Source: Dipteris shenzhenensis (taxonomy: Eukaryota; Polypodiophyta; Polypodiopsida; Gleicheniales). Taken from it: DNA of 64,000 nt. Numbering within the stretch: the stretch's first letter is position 1; the number at the start of each line of letters is the position of its first letter. A program made the position numbers and the translations under genes. The notes below the pieces were generated by a model. It made no database searches. It was not told where the DNA came from and saw nothing but the letters and a program-made list of their open reading frames with translations. The DNA is taken from assembly GCA_047967505.1 (NCBI GenBank), contig CM106539.1. One strand, given 5' to 3'. Below, one piece after another: positions 55,222 to 64,000 of this stretch.

Positions 55222-57135
55222 CTCCCTTGCCTTCCGCTGAGGCATTAAGAGTGTGATAGATTGAGAGAGATTGAGAGTTCTCTTGAGTGATCATTAGGAG
55301 CTCCTTCCGTTCGGTTCCGTTGATAGAATTTCCGTCCATTGGTGAGAGAATTCCGTCCATGAGAGTTGAAGATTTCCGTTCACTTGTTTTGTAAGAGATC
55401 TAGCTCTTGAGAGAAAGATAGTACTCTAAGAGAGAGAAATAGGGAGAGATCATACAATGATTTGAGAGGTAGAGAGCTTTGAAAGCTCCAATTTATATAG
55501 ATAGAGAGAGTTCTAGTGTTCCTTCCATTCTAAGGTTTTCCATTCTCTCTCTCTCTATCTGAAGGCTTTGGAGGAACACCAGATCTAGATACACTCAACT
55601 CGCAGGTAACAAAAGTAGCTCCATCAACCTAGCTCCTCGACCAACAAGCTGTCATGGTATCCACTTCACCGAAAAGCTCCTAAGACCCGCAAATAAAGCT
55701 CCCGATGAGCTCTTCTTCCTGGGAGCAACTCTGAGAGCCTTGCCCGCTCCTACAGGCCTAATCCTGGTGGCAATTCCGCAAGTCTGGCCAGCCTTTCTTG
55801 ATGCTAGTGGCAACTCACAAATTCTCAGCAACTTCGACGCCCTAAGGTCCATGACGAGCTCTTCACTGCTTTCGTAGGCAACTCCCACATCGCCCTCGAT
55901 GCATGCGAGTCCTTCGGCTTCTATCACACGCAAAGCAACCACAATCGCCAAGCAAGCAATGTCTATCTCCAACCAGCGACCAAGTCCAGACCGGCAGGCT
56001 CCAAACTCCTCGCTTCAACCTCTACAGCACAATAGAAGACCTTCTTCGAGCTGAGGCCTCAACACACAATGAAGGCAAAGCAAATGATGCCTTCACGGCA
56101 TAGCAACAGAGGGCAACCCCAATGCCATGTGCACGTAGACGAGGAGCCCTCGGCCATTCTCAACACCATCCCCGACCCAGGCCTCTCAGCCCACTGACTA
56201 CTAGCGACTACACCGTCTGGAGGCTTGACCGCTATCAAACGCGCTCTGCAAGAACTATTGATGGGCTTCACCCGCACCACAGCTCCAGCACTCACAGCCA
56301 CAGGCGGCACCTCAACTACGACCTGCAACACAGGCTCGCAAGGCGACTCTTCAACGAGCAGACTCCAGCGCCCCTTCATCTGCGGCTTGATCCGCTAAGC
56401 ACTGTACGACCAGCCTCCATGGACTTGTGCTGCAGACAAAACTCTTGGCTCATGGCTTCTCCATCTTCATTGACAGACGGAACCGCAAAGATCCTGTCAG
56501 CATCTAGAATATTCCGTTGCCTAACCACTCAAGAAACCGACAGGGTTATCTTATCCCTCTCCACTTGGTCTAAAATTGGCCATGTGGCACCGTGCCACGT
56601 CAGCACACGGGGGCCCAACTGACACATCATCATCACGTCATCCTTGGGCTTGGTGTACCTTATGACATGTGGCAAATAAGCCAGCCATACTTATCTACAT
56701 AGTCATCTGACACATGTCCAATGGCACGTCATCCTTATCTGCAACTCCAGTCAGCATTGCCACCTCAACTGCCCAGTCAACAACACAGTCAGCATACAAT
56801 CCACCTCATCATGTGCCACATGGCACTGACCCCCTATAGGCACAGTTATCGTGCACCCAGTTGCCACCTCATCACTCAGTGCCCTAGAGGCACACCCTCG
56901 CATGTGAACATAGTGGCCACATCACTGCCACATCATCACTAGAACCCTTTTTGCCCCTCCACCTTGATCAACCGATATCTCTTGATCTAGGACGAATTTG
57001 AGTGTGCTCTATGCACTTGTCACATCACATGCACACTTAGGTGCAAGTATCACACACTTTTGAGCCTTGGTGACAAATCCACTTCTTGGATGAGCATCAC
57101 CCTCTACATCGACGCATTTGACCCACCAACACCTA
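55222..57135. other. Unassigned ~1.9 kb insert in the Copia-2 leader
   Basis: This stretch has no counterpart in the Copia-1 leader. It contains a GTCATGGTATCC phrase at 55651, a CG-richer part (55640-56560) with a 166-codon frame at 56122-56622 of no recognised family, then repeated CACATGGCAC/GCCACCTCATC phrases (56580-56940). It ends with CCCACCAACA (57131), which on the minus strand would be a TGTTGG-type LTR start. Inference: a nested, decayed element or captured host sequence. Confidence 0.4.
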
Positions 57136-57510
57136 AAATGAACAAAGAAAATAAATTATTGGGCATTTTTTCATCGCTCGATGGTTGGTCTAGATCTAGT
57201 TCTTAGTAGATTAGATCATCCATAGTGGAAAGAACTCTAAAGCAGCTAATCAAAGCCATACCAAAAAATTCCTAAATAGTTCTTACTTGGAGTCAATCCC
57301 TTTGCTCACATGTGGTTTCACATCATCACATTACCTAAAACCTGACGCTCCATACTTTAGTGAGCAGACTTTAGAGTGTTCACAGGCATTAACCGACTGA
57401 TCAGTGGGTAGATTGCACATGATTTGATTTCACACACACATGCCATCATTGTATAGCCTATTTGGCTATTTTTTGACAGACACTTTGAGTATATTTTCTT
57501 GCACCATGTC
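57136..57510 (+). other. Copia-2 leader before gag
   Basis: Sequence such as GGTTTCACATCATCACATTA and CACACACATGCCATCATTGT corresponds to the inverted leader segment of Copia-1. It leads into the gag ATG at about 57508. Confidence 0.7.
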
Positions 57511-59040
57511 TATGACTAGCAACCTCAATTTGGAGGCATCTGCTAAGCTAGAAAACTCAAATTACGGCACATGGAAATACCAAATGGAGACCATTAAGAT
57601 TGGATTACATATTACAGTTCTATCTTCATTGATAGTTCATATTTCACTTGATACAGATAGTGTATTGCAGTTGATTCAAACAATGATTTCACAAACACTT
57701 TGAGTATAGTTTCTTGCACCATGTCTACGACTAGCAGCCTCAATTTGGAGGCATCTGCTAAGCTAGAAAACTCAAATTACAGCAAATGGAAATCCTGAAT
57801 GGAGACCATTCTTATACTTCAAGACAAATGGGAGTATGTCGATGGGTCTACACCTGAACCATTAGACGATTGAGCTAGCAGTAGCTCTACTCCACATGTT
57901 GTTATAGCACTAGTAGTGGGATCTATAGCTACACTAATAGTGTCCCAACCTGTAGCACATCCTGTCATTGCCCAAGCACATGCATAATGGGACAAGAAAG
58001 AAAAATATGCATATCATCTGATCAGGAAGAATGTGCAAGATGTCACGCTAGGACAACTCAGCATAGTCAAGACATCAAAAGAAGCATCGGATATGTTCGC
58101 AGCTCTTTACAAGTCTAAGAACACTTCCAAGATTCTCACACTGAGAAACCAAACCAACTAGAGTTTTCGCAACAGTAGTGAAACCGGTCATGCTTATGTA
58201 CTCAGGCTCAAGGATTACAACAATCAACTTGCAGTAGTAGGAGAGACCATGAATCCCATAGAAATGGTTCAAGTCATCCTGAATGGATGAGGAGATGGAT
58301 ACGGGAATCTAGTCCAGAGTATTGCCATTCAAAGGAAAATTCCAAGACTGGAAGAGCTCCAATCAGTTTTACTTGGTGAAGAACTCAAGACGCAAGCCAT
58401 TCATGCATGTAAAGGTCATTCCAATGATCAAGCATTCATAGCTTCAGATAGAAGCAGAGGCAAAGGAAGAGATAGAGGTAGATCATTTTAGCGAAGTGGA
58501 CATCATCAACAACAAAGTTAGCATCAAAGTCAGAATCAACATCAACATCATCCTTAGCAACATCGGCATCAACAAAGAGGAAATCATTCCAATCGAGGAA
58601 GATTCCAAGGATGAGGGAATGTATCCACCAACGTGTCAAACATTTGGTGCAACTATTGTCATAAGTTTGAACACCATGAAAGAGATTTCCACAAGAAGCA
58701 ATACAATCATGATGGTCAATGTAGCAACAATCAAGGGAATTTTCGAGGAAGAGGAAATCATCGTGGTGGTGGACATTCAAGTCCAAGTCATTATGCCAAT
58801 GAACTTGAGAACATGTTTCTTGCAAGTGAGGATATGCAACACACTGAAACAATGTATCTTGACATTGATAGCAATTCGAAAGTGGATTGCAGTTATCAAG
58901 TCAACCAAGTAGATCACGATCCTTGGTACATTGACAGCAGTGCATCATCTCATATGACAAAACATCAGGAATGGTTCATAGAGATGAAACCATTGGAAGG
59001 AAACCGAATCCAATTCAAGGGAAAGGCATTGTGTCTATGA
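57508..59040 (+). pseudogene. Copia-2 gag and protease, degenerate
   Basis: Gag starts MSMTSNLNLEASAKLENSNY; the first ~110 bp occur again at 57692-57810, a partial duplication of the gag start. Downstream: KEASDMFAALYKSKNTSKIL, a gag-pre-integrase-like helical region, and RLKDYNNQLAVVGETMN. A His/Gln-rich linker and a zinc knuckle follow, CNYCHKFEHHERDF with Gly to Glu and final Cys to Phe, so the knuckle is damaged. Protease site DPWYIDSSASSHMT is near 58919, with Gly to Ser at the catalytic triad (DSG to DSS). Stops are numerous. Confidence 0.85.
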
Positions 59041-59892
59041 ATAATTTCACTAGTACGAAAGGATTGGTGAAAGATGTACTCTATGTTCCAAAACTCAGCA
59101 AGAACCTCTTATCAATTGGTCAAATGATGGAACAAAATTATTGAGTCATGTTTGATGAAGATGAATGCACTATTAGAGACAAATCTAGAGGATATCAGCT
59201 ATAGTAGGAAAAGCAGTCAAGGAAGGACGCTTGTTTAGCTTCAGTACCAGATTTGCATGCCATGTCAGCTCAACCACAACAAATGCCACTTTCCGCAAAA
59301 TGGCACAAGAGATATGGACATGTTAATTTCAAAATCTTGATAGAGGAGTCTTAAGATGCATCAGAGGTACAATACAGTTTGGAATAGAGTACAGGGGAAG
59401 TCACCCAAGGTTGCATGGATACTATGATAGGGACTATGCCAGAGATCATGAGACTAGGAGATCGACATAGGGATATGCATTTTTCCTTGGTCAAGGTGCT
59501 ATATCATGGTTGTAAAATAAATAGCCAACTATTTCTTTGTCTTTGACTGAGGAAAAATGTAGGGCTATCACTACAGGTGCATGTGAGGCTATATGGCTCA
59601 GAAGACCATTGTCAAAAGTAGATTACTTTGATGAATCAAAACCAACAACAATATACTGTGATAATCAATCGCCTCAAGGATTTGCCAAGAATCTAGTATA
59701 TCACTCCAAGACAAAGCACATTGATGTTATAGAGCACTTCATCGGAGAAAGAGTGTTACTTGGTGACATCACACTGTAGCGTTGTGATAGAAAAGAAAAT
59801 GTTACAGACATCTTTACCAAACCACTTGGCAAATAGCTTTTTGAGAAGCACAGACAAGCTCTTGGTTTGATGTAGAGCAAGGACATTCACAT
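59041..59892 (+). pseudogene. Copia-2 integrase start fused by deletion to RNase H end
   Basis: KDVLYVPKLSKNLLSIGQMM and WHKRYGHVNFKI (integrase HHCC start, to 59340) run directly into RCIRGTIQFGIEYRGSHP, YYDRDYARDHETRRST and the RNase H tail CEAIWLRRPLSKVDYFDES (59537-59779). The frame ends at a TAG (59777-59779) at the same codon as in Copia-1, followed in frame by CDRKENVTDIFTKPLG. Confidence 0.88.
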
Positions 59893-59992
59893 TAAAGGGT
59901 GTGATGGAATGTAATGCTCAATCCTTCTTCGATTCCCTAGAATCATCATCTTGAGGGAAGGCCTACTTCATGATGTTAATCTTGAGGGAAGG

Positions 59993-60225
59993 TGTTGAGA
60001 AACCATTCCTAACATCATATGTTTAATATTGTGCATAGCACTAACTGATAGAGTGCAAGGGTTAGCTGCCCTAACCCTAACCCTAACCCTAACCCTAAAA
60101 GGTTTGTATATATTCTACATTTTTAACTAAATCTACTGTACAGTTAGTCATTTGTGGTGTGCTCTCTAGCTGTGCCCTCTCTCCTCATCTCCACTCTTAT
60201 CCTCTCCCCTCTTCATATTTTGTCA
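59993..60225 (+). repeat. 3' LTR of Copia-2 with telomere-like run
   Basis: It begins TGTTGAGAAACC after the purine tract CTTGAGGGAAGG, and ends TTTTGTCA at 60225. Five consecutive CCCTAA units lie at 60069-60099. Confidence 0.9.
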
Positions 60226-60785
60226 GCACATGCATGCATTGAAGAAGTATTTGCATATTCCTTATACCCTTTACGTATGCATATTTTTCTAACTCCATAA
60301 GAATATAAAACCCGTTCTATTGAATTGCACATGGAAGAAAGAAGCTAGTGGAGTTCTAAAGCCTTACTTACAATCATGTGGTCACAATGAAGCCCATAAC
60401 ATCTATCGGCTTTGTTTTATAATACATCCTTTCTGATGACCATGCTTGCATGGCTCCAAAACAAGACGTTTTAATCGTGGATTCAAACTCTTCTTCTACT
60501 CCCTAACTACTTTTACTATTAAGTAAGTCCTTAGCAAAACAACAAAATCTAGTCAATGTCGGTGGCCTATCTTCCTACAAAGTATATTCTTCATAGTAAT
60601 CAAGTTGATAATAGTGAGCATGAAATTCAATTGAGTGCGAACTTCTCTGTGTTTCCTTGAGTATGTGTGTGATCTATTTTTCCAGGGATGGGTTTAATAT
60701 TCCAAATCGATATTATCACATGGATGGCATTCAGGGAATCCTTTTTGAAGAGTACATATACATATACATATACATACACACATAC
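60226..60785. other. Intergenic sequence
   Basis: No gene recognised. The last 40 bp are (ACATAT/ACATAC)n-like. Confidence 0.4.
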
Positions 60786-60854
60786 TTGCATGCATGCATA
60801 CATACGTATGTACAGACGTATGTAGGTATGTACATGCATGCATGCAATATGTAC

Positions 60855-60904
<50 letters not shown>
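60786..60904. repeat. Palindrome plus (AC)n
   Basis: TTGCATGCATGCAT at 60786 pairs with ATGCATGCATGCAA ending at 60847, with ATACGTATGT-type sequence between, giving a ~62 bp imperfect palindrome. (AC)n follows at 60856-60904. Confidence 0.8.
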
Positions 60905-60906
<2 letters not shown>

Positions 60907-62030
60907 TTCCTCCCTTTTGCGTTTACATAATTAAAGTCTTTTGAATTCTTGAAAAACATGTTTTTTGACCTCTTCCCTGTCCTTTCTTCCATTTTCTCTC
61001 TCTACTTGAAACCTCCCCAATTTCCTTCTCTCCTAATCTTTCCCTAACTTCTAAACTAAATTTTTCTTGAATTTCCCCTAATTCTCTCTTCTTTTTTAGT
61101 ATTATTCCCATACTTTTCCAAACTTCCCTTAATCTCCCAATCTATTGTTTCTCCCTTATTAGTTCCTACTTCTCCCTAGTTTTCCTAAATTTTACCTATT
61201 TGTTCTAATTTTTCTTTATTTCTACTAAATTTTTCCCTAAACTTTTCTTTATTTCCCTATTTCCCTACTTTCCTAATTCTCCTTGTGTTTTCTTAATTTC
61301 TCCTAAGCTCTAATTTCCCCTAGTTACCTCCTATTTTCACTATTTGTCCTAATTCTTTCTAAAAGTTTTCCAAAAATTTTCTAAGTTTTTTCCAAGTTAT
61401 TCCTAAATTAATCCTAATTTCTTCCTAGATTTTTCCTAACCATGTCCTTAAAATTTTCTTTTATAAATTCTTGTAAATATTCTCTTAATTTGTTGTTCTT
61501 TGCCCTTCTACCCCCCCCCTCTCTCTCTCTCTCTCTTTCCTTTATTAAAATTTCTTTTCTTGTTTATTTTTTCCAAATCTCCTTATTTTTCCATGTATTT
61601 TCTGTTCTTATCTTCTAAAGTCTTATTTTCCTATTTTTTTGTTACATCTACTTTAATTTTTGCATATCATTTTCCTTTTAATTTATTCCTAATTTCTAAC
61701 CTTATACTTACTATTTTTATCTTCAAATTTTAATTTACTCCTTATCGCGTCCCTTCTTAACTTACTTCTAATTTTAGCTATTACTATTCTTTTCATCTTC
61801 CCAAAAAAATTTCCTTTATTTAAGGACCCCTATTTCTCATTAATTTAATACCCTTTTTTAAAACTGGTAGTAATGTTTTTAAAGAAACCCAAACCCAAAC
61901 CCCCACCTTGACTCTTTCGGGTGCTTTGACTACTCGACCCTTGGCCTCACACCTAGGACTACTCTTCTTCCCTTTGTACCAACTATACCTATTTACATAA
62001 GTTCCCCCCCCCCTCACTTTCTCACACGCC
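60905..62030. other. T/C-rich low-complexity tract, no gene
   Basis: From 60950 to about 61860 the + strand is strongly pyrimidine-rich with endless variants of TTTCCCTAATTT/CTTCTCCTA. A C9/(CT)n run lies at 61511-61538. No coding capacity. The last part (62003-62030) holds a C10 run next to the LTR of the next element. Confidence 0.6.
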
Positions 62031-62725
62031 TGTAAGAAAATAGTACGCAGTGGAAGATAACAACAAAACGCAAGTACACGATCGAAAGCTGGAGAGAATA
62101 CAAAAATTCTGATATACCAAACTGCTGATACAACTGATGGTTGGCTGTCCACCCGTGCGCTCTACAGACAGAGCTTCGATGGTGATCTAGACAGATGCTG
62201 GACGGAGGACTATGAGCGTGAAGAACTGGTGATCTGATGATAGGGGGTGGCCACTTATATAGTGTAAGTGGTTGACGGTCGGCCCTGTAATAGGCAATCG
62301 GCCTAATAGACAGTCGGCCTGGAAGACCAGCCGACCCTTCAGAAAACATGCCGTCGGGCAGATGAAGGATCGCGCATAGGTCATACCGTCGGGCCTGGGG
62401 CTACCGGCAGCCCCCGGACCCTGCCGCTGGGGGGCTTTGCCCCCAGACCCCCACCGGGGGCCTGCGCCCCCCGGACCCCCTGCTATCGGGGGGGCTATCG
62501 CCCCCCCGAACCCCCCCTTTGTGCAGATGGGTATCTACTCTTGGCTCCTAAGCCGTCTCATAACCATCTGGTCTACTCTAAGACCCCTTCCAGTGTCTAA
62601 ACTGGGGATCCCTCCCAATATCCGATACCCATCATGGCTTCTCCTCATATGGGGGCCTTACAACATTGGGTACACAGAATATTGGTGGGTTACATGAGAG
62701 GTGGACATTTGAGCTAACTCTAACA
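62031..62725 (-). repeat. 3' LTR of Copia-3 with GC-rich block
   Basis: On the minus strand it begins TGTTAGAGTTAGCTC and ends TTTCTTACA. The interval 62395-62520 is extremely GC-rich, with repeated short inverted motifs such as GGGGGCTTTGCCCCC. The polypurine tract (TTGAGGGGGGG on the minus strand) is at 62726-62736. Confidence 0.85.
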
Positions 62726-62754
62726 CCCCCCCTCAATGTTCACCCGAAGATGAA

Positions 62755-63989
62755 CTACGTGTTCGGACCAATGCCGAGTCGATGTAGATGCCGCAACAAT
62801 AAATCAGTCCCAAGAGCCTTCGTGAAGATGTCTGCGCAATTGTCCTCTGTGGGACAATACTCCAGCTCTATGACTCCATCCTCGATGAGCTCTCGTACGT
62901 AGTGATACTGGATCTCTATGTGCTTTGTACGAGCATGGAACACAGGATTCTTTGCGATGGCCATGCAACTCTGATTGTCGCATTTTAGAACCGTCGCATC
63001 TTCGATTGGAACTCCTATGTCTTGCAGAATCCTCCTTAGCCAAACTGCTTCACAAGCAGCAATGCATGCTGCCTTGTACTCAGCTTCCGTCGAAGATAGT
63101 GCCACTGTTGGTTGCTTCTTGCTAATCCAAGAGAACACTCCTGAACCAAGTGAGAAACAATTATCCAGAAACTGACTTTCTAGAATCACAATCTCCCGCC
63201 CAATCTGAGTCACAGTAACCCGCCAAGGTCTTCCCTGCTCTGTAGGTAATGCCATACTCCAGTGTACCTTTCACGTACTTTAGCACACGCATCCCTGCTT
63301 TCCAATGGTTCTCTCGAGGTTGATTTGAGAACCTACTAAGTACACCAACTGCAAAGCTGATATCAGGTCTAGTGTTGCACAGAAAAATGAGACTCCCCAC
63401 AAGTTTCCTATACTCCTTGATGTCGACAAGTGGTGATGCATCCTCCACTGAGAGCTTACCATTCACCTCCATGGGAGAGACCACGTCCTTACACTCGGTC
63501 ATACCGAATGCCTTCAAGATCTCGCGAGCATATCTCTGCTGAGAGATGAAAATCCTGCCAGGTTTTTGCCAAACCTCAATGCCGAGGCAAAAGTGCATGA
63601 GCCCCAAATCTGTCATCTCAAACTCGGAACTCAACGACTCCCTCAACTGTTGCAGCATCTTCTCATGATCTCCTGTGATCCACGTAAAGGACTATTACCA
63701 CATACTTGCCATCCTGCTTACAAACATACAGGTTAGCATCAGAAGCACTTTTTGAGAAACCAATAGATATGAGAAAGCTATCAATCCGTTGGTACCATGC
63801 CCTTGGGGCCTGTTTCAGCCCGTACAATGCCTTCTTTAGTTTGCAAACCTTGTTCTCTGAATTGGGCACCTCAAATCCTGGTGGCTGGAACACATATACC
63901 TCCTCCTTGAGATGTCCATCCAAGAACGTAGATTTCACGTCCATTTGAAACACCGGCCACTGCTTATGAGCAGCCAAGGCAAGTACCAC
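62755..63989 (-). pseudogene. Copia-3 reverse transcriptase-RNase H, frameshifted, 5'-partial
   Basis: 63989-63663: FQMDVKSTFLDGHLKEEVYV, LKKALYGLKQAPRAWYQRID, VLYVDH (catalytic YVDD damaged: second D to H at a frameshift near 63685). 63658-63161: MTDLGLMHFCLGIEV, YRKLVGSLIFLCNTRPDISF, YCDSDWAGDCDSRKSVSG. A frame change near 63170 leads to 63150-62755: KKQPTVALSSTEAEYKAACI, CDNQSCMAIAKNPVFHARTK and EDNCADIFTKALG, with stop before the polypurine tract. Confidence 0.92.
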
Positions 63990-64000
63990 CCGAATAGTTG

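Larger units (their letters stand above)
54974..60225 (+). mobile_element. Copia-2: deletion-derivative copia element related to Copia-1
   Basis: 5' LTR (54974-55209), degenerate PBS, an unexplained ~2 kb stretch, leader, gag, protease, start of integrase, then an abrupt jump at 59341 to the C-terminal RT/RNase H, polypurine tract and 3' LTR (59993-60225). The integrase core and most of RT are deleted. The 5' LTR is more diverged than the 3' LTR at its start, and no target duplication is visible. It is the source comparison for the rearranged segments of Copia-1. Confidence 0.88.
62031..64000 (-). mobile_element. Copia-3: third copia element, minus strand, runs off the window
   Basis: On the minus strand: RT (from beyond 63989), RNase H, polypurine tract and 3' LTR (62725-62031). 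It is a different family from Copia-1/2: the LTR is about 695 bp with TGTTAGA...TTCTTACA ends. Its 5' half lies outside the window. Confidence 0.9.

Overview
This is repeat-dominated nuclear DNA of a land plant. The evidence is spliceosomal introns, plant-type Ty1/copia and Ty3/gypsy retrotransposons, CCCTAA-type telomere-like runs, telo-box motifs and a gene resembling a plastid-targeted rRNA methyltransferase. The Penelope-like element, a MULE-like relic and many (CA)n tracts make me favour a fern or other non-seed plant; that is inference. I see no tRNA or rRNA gene, CRISPR array or bacterial operon.

Layout. 1-11 kb: microsatellites, a dispersed repeat that ends in (CA)n, a degenerate Penelope-like retroelement (5.4-7.4 kb) between two direct copies of a ~1.2 kb segment, and a hAT-type MITE with an empty-site copy. 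11.0-19.3 kb: a minus-strand gypsy element inserted in a (CA)n tract, with an extra RNase H plus zinc-knuckle ORF upstream of gag. 20.2-25.0 kb: a copia element with matching 5-bp target duplication whose leader and gag start sit inverted between integrase and RT. 26.9-28.9 kb: the one clearly intact host gene, a three-exon THUMP/UPF0020-type RNA methyltransferase. 29.5-29.9 kb: a PIF/Harbinger-type MITE. 30-35.4 kb: a minus-strand LINE relic. 36.3-39.2 kb: copia and MULE-like fragments. 39.6-41.2 kb: an AT-rich minisatellite and an array of four long hairpins.

41.4-55.0 kb is the most unusual part. A broken, intron-containing gene combines a ParB-like domain with amino-methyltransferase motifs in the order IV then I, an arrangement known from phage and bacterial DNA methylases. 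It is interrupted by a 9.5-kb element (45063-54587) with 30-bp terminal inverted repeats (29/30 identical). That element carries rightward genes for a DDE-transposase-like protein and a divergent histone H3 (with an H3-tail-like TKQTAQKST motif upstream), and two leftward unknown genes. The two gene sets converge on a long palindrome. The histone region has a plant-style promoter candidate (telo-boxes plus TATA box).

55.0-60.2 kb: a deletion-derivative copia element related to the 20-25 kb one, with telomere-like repeats in its LTRs. 60.2-64 kb: simple repeats, a palindrome, a T-rich tract, and the 3' half of a third, minus-strand copia element that runs off the window.

All mobile genes except the copia RT-RNase H at 22943-24520 carry stops or frameshifts.
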